Shown piece after piece: positions 8,736-19,073 of a DNA stretch of 38,578 nucleotides. Below the pieces are notes generated by a model. It ran no database searches. It was not told where the DNA came from and worked only from the letters and a program-made list of their open reading frames with translations. Both the position numbers and the translations under genes were made by a program. The stretch's first letter is position 1. Each line of letters begins with the position of its first letter. This DNA is from Flavobacteriia bacterium (GTDB lineage Bacteria > Bacteroidota > Bacteroidia > Flavobacteriales > Flavobacteriaceae), in contig JAGXIN010000004.1 of NCBI GenBank assembly GCA_024635575.1, forward strand, positions 1-38,578. Direction: 5' to 3'.

Positions 8736-10769
8736 ATGAAAATTAAATATTTTTTACCGATGCTGTTAATGGCATCATTCTTCTTTTCTTGTGAAGATCA
8801 AAAGAAAAATGAAAATGACAAAAAGGAAGTCTCAACAGAATTTAAAACTGAAGTTGAGCAATTTGCAGACATTAAAATTCTGCGTTATCAAATTCCGGGT
8901 TTTGAAAACCTAACATTAAACCAAAAAAAATTGGTGTATTATTTGTCACAAGCGGGTATGGAAGGCCGTGATATGATTTATGATCAAAACTACCGCCATA
9001 ACCTGACAATAAAAAGAGCCTTAGAGACTATTTACCAAAATTATGCCGGGGACAAAACGAATGAAGATTGGAAAAATTTCGAAATCTATTTAAAAAGAAT
9101 TTGGTTTTCTAACGGTATCCACCATCATTATTCAAATGATAAATTTAAACCTGAATTTTCATCGGCATATTTTGATATGCTATTAAAAGAAACCAATACC
9201 AATCTTACGGGGGAAGCTTATGAAGTTATTTTTAATGATAAAGATGCTAAAAAGGTAAATCTGGATGAAAGCAAAGGATTGTTGGTAGGCTCGGCCACAA
9301 ATTTTTATTCGCCTGAAGTTACCGCCGCAGATGTAGATAAATTCTATGCTTCAAAAATCGATAAAAATGATAAAACGCCAGTAGAATACGGATTGAATTC
9401 GAAATTGATTAAAAATGCTGACGGATCTTTAGAAGAAAAAGTTTGGAAAGTTGGCGGTATGTATAGCGCATCCATCGAAAATATAATTGGGTGGTTAGGA
9501 AAAGCCATTGAAGTTTCGGAAAATGAAAAACAGGCTGAAGCCCTAAAATTACTAATTGAATATTACAAAACCGGTAATTTAAAAACTTGGGATGCCTATA
9601 ATATTGCCTGGGTAACAAATACCGAAGGTGATATTGACTATATCAATGGATTTGTTGAAGTTTATAACGATCCAAAAGCCTTTAGAGGCTCATACGAGTC
9701 AATTGTCCAGATAAAAGATTTTGATATGTCTAAAAAAATGGCTGTTTTGGCTGAAAATGCCCAGTGGTTTGAAGACAATTCAACATTACAAGAATCCCAT
9801 AAAAAGAAAAATGTGGTCGGCGTTTCCTACAAAACGGTAAATGCAGCTTCAGAATCTGGAGATTCATCTCCTTCAACGCCAATTGGCATAAACTTGCCAA
9901 ATAACAACTGGATTCGTGAACAACATGGCTCAAAATCTGTCTCCCTTGGAAATATTATTGAGGCCTATAATAATGCTGGCGGAACAGACAGATTAAAGGA
10001 ATTTGCTTTTGATGAAGCTGAAGTTGAAACTGAAATAAAATATGGACAAACAGCTGACAAATTGCATACAGCTTTGCATGAAGTAATTGGTCACGCGAGC
10101 GGACAAATAAATAAAGGAATTGGACAACCTAAAGAAACCTTAAAAAATTATTCTTCAACATTGGAAGAAGCTAGAGCTGATTTGGTTGGACTTTATTATT
10201 TACCTGACGAAAAATTGGTTGAAATGAATATTTCACCAAATGCACAAGGAATAGGAAAAGCAGCTTATGATGCTTATATCAGAAATGGTTTAATGACCCA
10301 ATTGATTCGTTTAAATTTAGGCGATGACATTGAAGAAGCGCACATGAGAAACCGACAATTGGTGGCTGCTTGGGCATTTGAAAAAGGCAAAAAAGATAAT
10401 GTCATCGAAAAAGTGATAAAGGACAATAAAACATATTTTGTAATAAGGGATTACGCCAAATTAAGAGTTTTGTTTGGTGAATTGTTGAATGAAATTCAAC
10501 GTATCAAATCGGAAGGAGATTTTAAATCAGGAAAATCTTTGGTTGAAACGTACGGCGTAAAAGTTGATCAAGCGCTTCATAAAGAAGTTTTGGATCGTAA
10601 CAGTCAATTTAAATCGGCACCTTACAGCGGCTTTGTGAATCCAGTACTGACAACTGAATTAGATGCTGAAGGAAATATTACGGATATAAAAGTTACTCAG
10701 CCTGCTAGTTTTGCTGAGCAAATGTTGGATTATGCAAAAAGATATACCACATTGCCTGAGGTAAATTAA
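8736..10769 (+). CDS. Dipeptidyl-peptidase III-like peptidase M49, predicted lipoprotein
   Basis: HEVIGH (HExxGH) and EEARAD motifs of M49; N-terminal lipobox MLLMASFFFSCEDQ. Confidence 0.92.
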   Translation: MKIKYFLPMLLMASFFFSCEDQKKNENDKKEVSTEFKTEVEQFADIKILRYQIPGFENLTLNQKKLVYYLSQAGMEGRDMIYDQNYRHNLTIKRALETIYQNYAGDKTNEDWKNFEIYLKRIWFSNGIHHHYSNDKFKPEFSSAYFDMLLKETNTNLTGEAYEVIFNDKDAKKVNLDESKGLLVGSATNFYSPEVTAADVDKFYASKIDKNDKTPVEYGLNSKLIKNADGSLEEKVWKVGGMYSASIENIIGWLGKAIEVSENEKQAEALKLLIEYYKTGNLKTWDAYNIAWVTNTEGDIDYINGFVEVYNDPKAFRGSYESIVQIKDFDMSKKMAVLAENAQWFEDNSTLQESHKKKNVVGVSYKTVNAASESGDSSPSTPIGINLPNNNWIREQHGSKSVSLGNIIEAYNNAGGTDRLKEFAFDEAEVETEIKYGQTADKLHTALHEVIGHASGQINKGIGQPKETLKNYSSTLEEARADLVGLYYLPDEKLVEMNISPNAQGIGKAAYDAYIRNGLMTQLIRLNLGDDIEEAHMRNRQLVAAWAFEKGKKDNVIEKVIKDNKTYFVIRDYAKLRVLFGELLNEIQRIKSEGDFKSGKSLVETYGVKVDQALHKEVLDRNSQFKSAPYSGFVNPVLTTELDAEGNITDIKVTQPASFAEQMLDYAKRYTTLPEVN

Positions 10770-10793
10770 AAATATAAATAATTTTTATTAAAG

Positions 10794-10828
10794 TCCGTTT
10801 CAATTTTATTGAAACGGATTTTTTTTTA
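10794..10828 (+). terminator. Rho-independent terminator of the M49 peptidase gene
   Basis: TCCGTTTCAAT-TTT-ATTGAAACGGA followed by T-tract. Confidence 0.88.
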
Positions 10829-11011
10829 GTGTAAGGAGAAGGTTATTAAGGTAAAAATAAGGATGATTAAAATAACTGAAATGAGTACAATGAATGAGTT
10901 TTTATAATACTTTTTGTGAATTTTAATGTCCTTTTTATAACTCCAAAACATAGCGATTATAAATACAATTACAAAAATTGCCGCAAAAATTAATTGTCCT
11001 TTACTAAACAT
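10826..11011 (-). CDS. Small membrane protein of unknown function (61 aa)
   Basis: Two predicted TM segments separated by a Lys-rich loop; sits between two genes on the opposite strand. Confidence 0.55.
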   Translation of the reverse strand: MFSKGQLIFAAIFVIVFIIAMFWSYKKDIKIHKKYYKNSFIVLISVILIILIFTLITFSLH

Positions 11012-11055
11012 AATAAATGTGTATATTTAACTTCAAAAATACGTAAATTTTCAAC

Positions 11056-11772
11056 ATGAAAAATGCATTAATTATTGGCGCATCATCTGGAATAGGACGA
11101 GAATTGGCTAAATTATTGACTGAAGATGATTACAATGTAATCATTACAGGCAGAAGGGGACAATTGCTTGAAGAAATTAAGGCAACCAATCCTGAAAAAT
11201 TTGTGGTTAAAATTCATGATGTAAATGATTTGGATTCCAGTGATGTTTTATTCGATACCCTTAAAAATGAATTTAAAACCATTGATTTAATTGTTTACAG
11301 TTCAGGTGTTGGCAATCCAAATTACGAACTTGAATGGGAAAAGGAACTTCCGACATTGCAAACCAACATTATTGCGGCTACCAAAATTTATGGGCTCGCT
11401 TATAATTTTTTCAGGAAACAGGGGTATGGGCATTTGGTTGGGATTTCTTCTATCGCATCAATTCGCGGAAACCGTCATGTGCCGGCATATTTTTCCTCAA
11501 AAGCGTTTCAGGCAAATTATTTGGAGTCCCTTTGGATGAAAGGCAAAAGAAGTAAAGCCGAAATTTACGTGACCGATATTCAGCCCGGATTTGTGGATAC
11601 GCCAATGGCCATAGGCAAGACATTTTGGATGGCTACCACAGAAAAAGCAACCAAACAAATTTATACGGCAATTAAACAGAAACGAAAAAAAGCATATATC
11701 ACAAAACGTTGGCGATTGGTGGCATTTGTGTTGAAAAATGCACCTTCACGTTTGCTTTATAAATTTTTATGA
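11056..11772 (+). CDS. SDR family NAD(P)-dependent oxidoreductase
   Basis: ALIIGASSGIGRELAKLL glycine motif; Ser…YFSSK catalytic variant. Confidence 0.92.
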   Translation: MKNALIIGASSGIGRELAKLLTEDDYNVIITGRRGQLLEEIKATNPEKFVVKIHDVNDLDSSDVLFDTLKNEFKTIDLIVYSSGVGNPNYELEWEKELPTLQTNIIAATKIYGLAYNFFRKQGYGHLVGISSIASIRGNRHVPAYFSSKAFQANYLESLWMKGKRSKAEIYVTDIQPGFVDTPMAIGKTFWMATTEKATKQIYTAIKQKRKKAYITKRWRLVAFVLKNAPSRLLYKFL

Positions 11773-11802
11773 CCATTCAAAAGAACACTAAAATATAATT
11801 AA

Positions 11803-12189
11803 ATGATAAATAAACTGAAAGCCGTTCAGGAATTTCATGAATCCTTCAGATTGGGAATTCAACATAAACCTATTGCAAAACTTGAAGAAAATAAACTTAA
11901 ATTGCGGTTTGATTTAATGGCAGAAGAAAATGAAGAATATTTAGAAGCTGCCAAAAATAATGATTTGGTTGAAGTGGCTGATGCCCTTGGTGATATGCTG
12001 TATATTTTATGCGGAACTATTTTGGAGCATGGCATGCAATATAAAATTGAGGAAGTTTTTAATGAAATCCAACGCAGCAATATGAGCAAATTGGGCGAAG
12101 ATGGCAACCCCATTTATAGAGAAGACGGCAAAGTATTGAAAGGTCCGAATTATTTTAAACCGAATATTTTAAAAATTTTAGAAAATTAA
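11803..12189 (+). CDS. MazG-like / all-alpha nucleoside triphosphate pyrophosphohydrolase family protein
   Basis: LMAEENEEYLEAAKNNDLVEVADALGDMLYILCGTILEHG (EExxE…EvxDalGD pattern). Confidence 0.85.
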   Translation: MINKLKAVQEFHESFRLGIQHKPIAKLEENKLKLRFDLMAEENEEYLEAAKNNDLVEVADALGDMLYILCGTILEHGMQYKIEEVFNEIQRSNMSKLGEDGNPIYREDGKVLKGPNYFKPNILKILEN

Positions 12190-12212
12190 TACCATAATTT
12201 AATAATAAAAAA

Positions 12213-14300
12213 ATGAATGCAAATAAATTATTTTTACTGTTCATTGCAGTAGTGTCAATAAACTATTCTTCTAGCGCACAAGAAAAAATGAAAGAAACGC
12301 ATACCCCTGGATTAGAAATAAAAAATATGGACCTCAGCGTAAGTCCTACTGATGATTTTTTTAGATATGTAAATGGATCTTGGCTAGATAATGCTGAAAT
12401 TCCGGCAGACAGAACTTCTTGGGGAAGTTTTAATGAATTAAGAAAAAAAACAGATGCCGATGTTTTGGAAATTTTAAATGAAGCCATTAAAAATCAAAAT
12501 TCCCCAAAATTAAAAGATGCTCAAGGAAATTTAACGGCCATGTCAGATCAAGAAAAAGCAGTGAATTATTATGAATCGGTAATGGATACCATAACAAGAA
12601 ACATTCAGGGTATCAATCCTGTTCTTCCTTATTTGGCTAAAATTGACGCTGTAAATAATTTGGAAGATTTGAATCATCTTTTGGTTGAAAGCACACCTTA
12701 TGGCGGCGTTGGGTTTTATAATTTTTATATTTATAATGATTTAAAAAACAGCAACAGATATGTTGGATATGTTTCACCGGCAGGATTGGGTTTGTCTCGT
12801 GATTATTATGTAGACCAAGATGACAATACGAAATTAAAGAGAGAAAAATATATTGAACATATTGCCAAAATGCTTCATTTTTATGGTGATTCCAAAGAAA
12901 TTGCGAGTAAAAATGCGCAACGAATTTTTAATTATGAATACAATTTAGCAAAACCGAGAATAACCAAAGAAGAATCCAGAGATCGTCGAAAAACATACAA
13001 TCCAAAAAGCATCGACGAATTAAATGCGCTTACTTCTTCTATTCATTGGAATACTTATTTTAAGGGGATTGGCATTGCTAAAATGGATACCGTTGTGGTA
13101 AGAGAACCAAAATATATGGCAGCAATGGATTCCATCATCAAAGCAAGTTCTATTGACGATATTAAATTGTATTTGAAATGGACCGCGATAGATGGCGCCG
13201 CAAATATGTTAAGTGATGACATTGAAGTTGCAAATTGGGAATTTTACGGTAAAGAATTAACTGGCGCTATTCAACAACGTCCTCGCGATGAAAGAGCTTT
13301 AAGTTCCATAAATGGTGTAATTGGTGAAGCATTGGGAAAATTATATGTAGATAAAAAATTTCCGCCTGAAGCCAAAGCCAAAGCATTAGAAATGATTGAA
13401 AATGTCATGGCCGGCTATGAAATCAGAATTCAAAAATTACCTTGGATGAGTGATGCCACAAAACAAAAAGCCATAGAGAAACTGCATAAATTAACCATTA
13501 AAATTGCCTATCCAGATAAATGGAAAGATTACTCGGCATTGGTGGTTGTTGGCGTAAAAGACGGCGGTTCTTATTTTCAAAATTCAATGAATGCCAGAAA
13601 ATGGAATTTCGATAAAAATATTGCAAAATTGGGAAATCCGGTGGACAGAACAGAATGGGGAATGTCTCCTCAAACAGTGAATGCTTATTTTAATGCCACA
13701 AACAATGAAATTGTATTTCCTGCGGCTATTTTACAACCACCTTTTTATAATTATTTGGCTGATGAAGCTGTTAATTATGGCGGAATTGGAGCCGTAATCG
13801 GTCACGAAATTTCTCATAGTTTCGACGATTCAGGCGCGCGATTTGACGGTGATGGAAATTTAGTTGATTGGTGGACTGCTGATGATTTGGAAAAATTCAC
13901 GGTGCTTGGAAGTAAATTGGCCGACCAATATAGTGCAGTGGAAGCATTGCCAGAAGTATATTTAAACGGAAAATACAATTTAGGAGAAAATATTGGTGAT
14001 TTGGGTGGCGTGAACGCTGCTTTAGAAGGATTGGAATTGTTTTATAAAACAAACGGCCGACCTAAAAATATTGATGGATTTACTGCAGAACAACGATTCT
14101 TTATATCTTGGGCAACAGTTTGGCGCACAAAAATGCGTGAGGATGCATTGCGCAATTTAATAAAAACCGATCCACATGCGCCGGGAATGTTTAGAGCCTA
14201 TATGCCTTTAACAAATGTTGATGCATTTTATGACGCATTTAATATCAAACCAGAAGATAAAATGTATTTAGAGGAGAAAGACAGAGTTAAAATTTGGTAA
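12213..14300 (+). CDS. M13 family zinc metallopeptidase (PepO/neprilysin-like), secreted
   Basis: GAVIGHEISHSFDDSGARFDGDGNLVDWW, ENIGDLGG; N-terminal signal sequence. Confidence 0.95.
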   Translation: MNANKLFLLFIAVVSINYSSSAQEKMKETHTPGLEIKNMDLSVSPTDDFFRYVNGSWLDNAEIPADRTSWGSFNELRKKTDADVLEILNEAIKNQNSPKLKDAQGNLTAMSDQEKAVNYYESVMDTITRNIQGINPVLPYLAKIDAVNNLEDLNHLLVESTPYGGVGFYNFYIYNDLKNSNRYVGYVSPAGLGLSRDYYVDQDDNTKLKREKYIEHIAKMLHFYGDSKEIASKNAQRIFNYEYNLAKPRITKEESRDRRKTYNPKSIDELNALTSSIHWNTYFKGIGIAKMDTVVVREPKYMAAMDSIIKASSIDDIKLYLKWTAIDGAANMLSDDIEVANWEFYGKELTGAIQQRPRDERALSSINGVIGEALGKLYVDKKFPPEAKAKALEMIENVMAGYEIRIQKLPWMSDATKQKAIEKLHKLTIKIAYPDKWKDYSALVVVGVKDGGSYFQNSMNARKWNFDKNIAKLGNPVDRTEWGMSPQTVNAYFNATNNEIVFPAAILQPPFYNYLADEAVNYGGIGAVIGHEISHSFDDSGARFDGDGNLVDWWTADDLEKFTVLGSKLADQYSAVEALPEVYLNGKYNLGENIGDLGGVNAALEGLELFYKTNGRPKNIDGFTAEQRFFISWATVWRTKMREDALRNLIKTDPHAPGMFRAYMPLTNVDAFYDAFNIKPEDKMYLEEKDRVKIW

Positions 14301-14310
14301 TAACAACAAT

Positions 14311-14340
14311 AAAAAAGGAGCTGTTAAAGCTCCTTTTTTA
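14311..14340. terminator. Bidirectional hairpin terminator between convergent M13 peptidase gene and nadB
   Basis: AAAAAAGGAGCT-GTTAA-AGCTCCTTTTTT; A-tract and T-tract on both sides. Confidence 0.85.
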
Positions 14341-15919
14341 TTAAATCCACATTATAAAATCCGCCCCTGTTTTCTTTTCTTTTTTTAGAAAATCGTGTAA
14401 TTAAAAAAGCAGTTGTAATTAAATTTCGCAGCTCACATAAATCAACTGAAAGTTCAGAATGCTCGTAAAGACGCTTATTGTCTTCAAACAATACATGAAG
14501 CTTTCTTTCAGCGCGCAATAAACGTTCATTAGAGCGAACAATACCAACATAATTGCTCATAATGGTTTTTACTTCATTTCTGTCATGCGTAATTAAAATC
14601 TTCTCCATGTTTTTTACCACGCCACTGTCATTCCAATCCGGAATATTTTTTGGTGCTTTAATTTTTTCAAACCGTTGTGTTAAATTTTCAAAAGCCCTAT
14701 GAGCAAAAACAATGCCTTCCAATAAAGAATTTGAAGCCAGTCTGTTTGCGCCATGAAGACCTGTTCTGGTAACTTCACCAGCACCATATAAATTTTTAAT
14801 GGAAGTTTTGCCCTTTTTATTCACATTTACGCCACCACAAATATAATGTGCAGCAGGTGATACAGGAATAAAATCCTTGCGCACATCAATGCCTAAAGAC
14901 ATACATTTTTCGGTAATGTTTGGAAAGTGTTTTTTAAAAGATTCAAACTCTAAATGCGTACAGTCAAGATAAACATTGGGCATCCCGCTTTTTTTAAGCT
15001 CGTGGTCAATGGCTCTTGCCACAATATCCCGTGATGCCAATTCTTCACGTTCATCATATTTATGCATAAATTGGTTGCCATAATAATCTCTTAAAATAGC
15101 ACCTGCACCACGAACAGCTTCTGAAATTAAAAAAGCCGGATATTCTCCGGGATTATATAAAGCGGTTGGGTGAAACTGAATAAACTCAACATCAGAAACT
15201 TCCGCCATCGCTCTATAAGCCATTGCAATTCCGTCACCGGTGGCAACAACCGGATTTGTGGTGGTAAAATAAACTTGTCCGTTTCCGCCTGAAGCCAACA
15301 TGGTTACTTTTGCTGCAAATGTTTTTACCACATTTTTTTTCTCATCCAATACATAAGCGCCATAACAGGTAATTTTTTCTGAAACTGATGTTTGTCTCTT
15401 TTTAACCTGATGTTCCGTAATCAAATCAATTGCGAAATGGTGCGATAAAAATTGAATATTTTTGGTATTTTCTACTTGCGCAATAAGTGCTCTTTCAATT
15501 TCTGCACCTGTAAGATCTTCATGATGTAAAATCCGATCCTGTGAATGTCCGCCTTCTCTTCCCAAAGAAAAGTTTCCTTTGGAGGTCTTATCAAATATAG
15601 CTCCCCATTCCATCAATTCCTTGAGTCGGGCAGGAGCGTCTTCAACCACCATTTTAACCACTTCTTCATCACACAATCCATCACCTGCAATTAAGGTGTC
15701 TTCTATATGCTGTTCAAATGAATCAACAGTTTTATTCCAGACGGAGGCGATTCCTCCTTGGGCATATTTGGTATTGCTTTCGCTCTTTTCGCTTTTTGTG
15801 ATGATAGTGACTGTAGCATCTTTAAAGTAATTTGCCACTTTTAAAGCAAAACTCAGCCCTGCAATTCCAGAACCAATGATTAGAAAATCGGAGTTGTATG
15901 ATTTTTTTTCAGCATTCAT
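14324..15919 (-). CDS. nadB: L-aspartate oxidase
   Basis: FAD-binding FLIIGSGIAGLSFALKVA; TKYAQGGIASVW; HPTALYNPG; GLHGANRLASNSLLEG. Confidence 0.97.
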   Translation of the reverse strand: MNAEKKSYNSDFLIIGSGIAGLSFALKVANYFKDATVTIITKSEKSESNTKYAQGGIASVWNKTVDSFEQHIEDTLIAGDGLCDEEVVKMVVEDAPARLKELMEWGAIFDKTSKGNFSLGREGGHSQDRILHHEDLTGAEIERALIAQVENTKNIQFLSHHFAIDLITEHQVKKRQTSVSEKITCYGAYVLDEKKNVVKTFAAKVTMLASGGNGQVYFTTTNPVVATGDGIAMAYRAMAEVSDVEFIQFHPTALYNPGEYPAFLISEAVRGAGAILRDYYGNQFMHKYDEREELASRDIVARAIDHELKKSGMPNVYLDCTHLEFESFKKHFPNITEKCMSLGIDVRKDFIPVSPAAHYICGGVNVNKKGKTSIKNLYGAGEVTRTGLHGANRLASNSLLEGIVFAHRAFENLTQRFEKIKAPKNIPDWNDSGVVKNMEKILITHDRNEVKTIMSNYVGIVRSNERLLRAERKLHVLFEDNKRLYEHSELSVDLCELRNLITTAFLITRFSKKRKENRGGFYNVDLIKKEL

Positions 15920-15930
15920 TTGATTTATTG

Positions 15931-16923
15931 TTATTTAGAAAGTTCCAGCATACGTTCAATAGAAACCAATGCTTTTTTCCTTAATTCTTCCTCTACATGA
16001 ACCTCTGGCAATTCATGTTTTAAACATAAATACAATTTTTGCATTGTATTCATTTTCATATAAAAACATTCGCTGCAATTACAATTATCATCGTCAACCG
16101 GGGCAGGAATTAAAATTTTATCTGGTGATTCTTGTCGCATTTTGTGTAAAATACCGACTTCGGTAGCTATAATAAATTTTTTCGCTTTGCTTGTTTTTAC
16201 ATAATTCAACAATCCTGAAGTTGAGCCAACATATTTGGCAACTTTCAACAAATGTTCTTTAGATTCAGGATGTGCAATAATTTCGGCATCTGGATTTTCA
16301 GCGTATAATTTCAATATTTTATCTATTGAAAAAGCTTCATGAACCATACACGCACCATCCCAAAGAACCATTTCTCGACCTGTTTTTTTAATCAGCCAAG
16401 CACCTAAATTACGATCCGGAGCAAAAATAATGGGTTGCTCTTTCGGTATCGAATTGATTATTTTTTCGGCATTTGAAGAAGTGCAAACAATGTCTGTCAT
16501 TGATTTTATTTCTGCGGAAGTGTTTACATAAGAAACTACCAAATGGTTTGGATGCTGTTTTTTGAAAGCGGCAAAATCGGCTGGTGGACATGAGTCTGCC
16601 AATGAGCATCCCGCTTTTAAATCGGGCAATAAAACTTTTTTGGACGGATTTAAAATCTTTGCGGTCTCAGCCATAAAGTGCACGCCGGCAAAAACAATAA
16701 TATCTGCACTGGTTTTAGCTGCTTGTTGTGCCAAAGCCAAACTGTCACCCACAAAATCTGCAATATCCTGTATGGCGTCTTCTTGGTAATAATGCGCTAA
16801 AATAACGGCGTTTTTTTCTTTTCTAAGTTTGTTTATCTCTTTTACGTAATCAATATTAGGAGTTTTAATGTCTAAAAACCCTTTTTCCTGAAGTTCATTC
16901 TTAGCTTGTTCTAACGTAGTCAT
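15931..16923 (-). CDS. nadA: Quinolinate synthase
   Basis: [47 protein letters not shown] at 16923 preferred; the ORF-track start at 16965 is a TTG inside a hairpin. Confidence 0.97.
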   Translation of the reverse strand: MTTLEQAKNELQEKGFLDIKTPNIDYVKEINKLRKEKNAVILAHYYQEDAIQDIADFVGDSLALAQQAAKTSADIIVFAGVHFMAETAKILNPSKKVLLPDLKAGCSLADSCPPADFAAFKKQHPNHLVVSYVNTSAEIKSMTDIVCTSSNAEKIINSIPKEQPIIFAPDRNLGAWLIKKTGREMVLWDGACMVHEAFSIDKILKLYAENPDAEIIAHPESKEHLLKVAKYVGSTSGLLNYVKTSKAKKFIIATEVGILHKMRQESPDKILIPAPVDDDNCNCSECFYMKMNTMQKLYLCLKHELPEVHVEEELRKKALVSIERMLELSK

Positions 16924-16963
16924 ATCCTGTTTTTTTTGATTGATTAAGACCAAATAATATGCC

Positions 16964-16992
16964 AAACAATCGGATGATAAATCCGATTGTTT
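16964..16992. terminator. Perfect 12-bp hairpin between ilvE and nadA (terminator/attenuator candidate)
   Basis: AAACAATCGGAT-GATAA-ATCCGATTGTTT; short T run only on the minus-strand 3' side. Confidence 0.55.
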
Positions 16993-17047
16993 TAATAGTT
17001 CCCATGCAATAAATGTATGCTTTTTGGCAAAGTTAACCTAATCGAGT

Positions 17048-18100
17048 TTATTTTACTTTATAAGTCCAGCCAAATTTATCATCTGCATTTTTTCGTTGGA
17101 TATCGGTGATGCCTTTTTTTATTAAGGCTGCATAGCTGTTTTCTATTTTAGGCAATTCGAAGTTTTCTCCTTTGTTTGAAAAAGCATTGATGACGCTAAC
17201 TACTGCGGCTGTGCCTGCACCAAACATCTCCAATAATTCACCATTACGGGCCGCTTCCACTATTTCAGAAACTCTGATGGGTCTCACATCAATTTTAATT
17301 CCTTTATCTTCTGCAAATTGAATAATGCTTTTACGTGTTACGCCGTCTAAAATACGATCGCTAACAGGTGCGGTCAATAAGGTGTCCTTTACTCTGAAAA
17401 AGACATTCATAACTCCCGCTTCTTCCAAAAATTCATGAGTACAGGAATCAGTCCATACTACCTGTTGAAAACCTTGTTGATTCGCCAATTTGGTTGGGTA
17501 GAACGAGCCGGCATAATTTCCCGCAGCTTTTGCGGCACCTACGCCTCCGTTTGCTGATCGGCTGAATTTATCAGCAAAAACTACTTTAACCTCTCCTGTA
17601 TAATAGGATTGAACAGGGGAACAGATGATCATAAATTTATATTTGTTTGATGAAGATGCGGATACGCCACATTCGGTTGCAATGATAAATGGCCTGATGT
17701 AAAGTGCGTTATCCCCTCCTTTTTTTACCCAATCTTTATCTAATTTCAACAATTCATTCAATCCTTCAAAGAATAAGTCTTTTGGAAAAGCAGGCATATC
17801 CAATCGCTCAGCTGATTTGTTAATTCTTTCCTGATTTTGGTCAGGTCTAAATAACCAAACATCATCATTGTCGTCTTTATAAGCTTTCATGCCTTCAAAA
17901 ACGGCTTGACCATAATGAAAAACTTTTGCAGAAGGATCCATAATTAAAGGATGGTAGGGTACAATTTGAGGAGTTTGCCATTTTCCATTTTCATAATCGC
18001 ATTCAAACATATGGTCGGTAAAAACCTTTCCAAACGTTAAATTGTTAAAATCAACTTCTGAAATTTTTGATTTTGTTGTTTTTTCAATATGTAAAGCCAT
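17048..18100 (-). CDS. ilvE: Branched-chain amino acid aminotransferase
   Basis: FGKVFTDHMFECDYENGKW, YGQAVFEGMKAYK, GGVGAAKAAGNYAGSFYPTKLANQQGFQQVVWTD, EEAGVMNVFF. Confidence 0.96.
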   Translation of the reverse strand: MALHIEKTTKSKISEVDFNNLTFGKVFTDHMFECDYENGKWQTPQIVPYHPLIMDPSAKVFHYGQAVFEGMKAYKDDNDDVWLFRPDQNQERINKSAERLDMPAFPKDLFFEGLNELLKLDKDWVKKGGDNALYIRPFIIATECGVSASSSNKYKFMIICSPVQSYYTGEVKVVFADKFSRSANGGVGAAKAAGNYAGSFYPTKLANQQGFQQVVWTDSCTHEFLEEAGVMNVFFRVKDTLLTAPVSDRILDGVTRKSIIQFAEDKGIKIDVRPIRVSEIVEAARNGELLEMFGAGTAAVVSVINAFSNKGENFELPKIENSYAALIKKGITDIQRKNADDKFGWTYKVK

Positions 18101-18392
18101 AGTATGTCTATATTTATTTAAGCAAATTTACTTAAATTTTTTAATTCACAGTTTTATTTTTCCCGAAGGTTCCTGCCTTATTTTTAATATATTTGAACAA
18201 AAATATTCATATGGGCAATATGGATAAAATAAAATTGCATTTTTGATATTAATTCACTGGTTTGTGTTATTTTATTATAAAAATGGTGTCAACTAAAATG
18301 GTGTAAATTTGCTGGAATACAAGCTGTTAAACTCAATTTCAGGAATAAAAAAACGAACATTTTTAATTTTAAAAATTTTGGAAAGAAAGATA

Positions 18393-19040
18393 ATGATTAC
18401 TGCCGATGGTTCTACCACCATTCATATTCCTGAATGGGACGAACAGTACCATTCTAAACATGGCGCAATTCAAGAGGCGAAGCATGTGTTTATTAAAAAT
18501 GGCTTGTCCCTTTTTACAAATCAAAGAATAAGTATTTTAGAAATAGGTTTTGGAACCGGACTTAACTGTTTCATTACTTTTTTGGAAGCACCAAAAATGA
18601 ATCTGGCGATTGATTATGTTGGCGTTGAAGCATATCCCTTAGCTTCAGAAGAGGTTGAAAAAATGAATTATGTCAATCAATTGGAAGCGAACGAATTTTC
18701 AAATATTTTTAATCAAATGCACCAACAGGGTTGGGAATTAAGAAATGAAATATCACCTGATTTCTCTTTAACAAAACGCAAACAGTTTTTTAATGAAATA
18801 AATGATGAAAACCTGTTCGACCTCATTTATTTTGATGCTTTCGGCGCAAGAGTTCAACCAGAATTGTGGACAGAAGAAATATTTGAGAAAATGTACAAAT
18901 CCTTGAAAACAGATGGCGTTTTAGTGACCTATAGCGCCAAAGGAAGCGTGAGAAGGGCGTTGCAATCTGTCGGATTTTTAGTTGAAAAATTGCCTGGTCC
19001 ACCCGGAAAAAGAGAAATGCTACGGGGAAAAAAAAGTTAA
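18393..19040 (+). CDS. mnmD: tRNA 5-methylaminomethyl-2-thiouridine methyltransferase MnmD (MnmC N-terminal domain-like)
   Basis: TADGSTTIHIPEWDEQYHSKHGAIQEAKHVFI; LEIGFGTGLNCFITFLEA; FDAFGARVQPELWTEEIF; PGPPGKREML; start may be TTG at 18378. Confidence 0.92.
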   Translation: MITADGSTTIHIPEWDEQYHSKHGAIQEAKHVFIKNGLSLFTNQRISILEIGFGTGLNCFITFLEAPKMNLAIDYVGVEAYPLASEEVEKMNYVNQLEANEFSNIFNQMHQQGWELRNEISPDFSLTKRKQFFNEINDENLFDLIYFDAFGARVQPELWTEEIFEKMYKSLKTDGVLVTYSAKGSVRRALQSVGFLVEKLPGPPGKREMLRGKKS

Positions 19041-19073
19041 AAGTTAAAATCTGAATACTCAATACTAAAATTA

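Noticed and set aside
11291-11539. 82-aa alternative-frame ORF inside the SDR gene
   Set aside because: Out-of-frame overlap with a clear SDR.
18281-18304. Direct repeat AAATGGTGT…AAATGGTGT upstream of mnmD
   Set aside because: Two short 9-nt words in AT-rich sequence; no further structure to support an operator or array.
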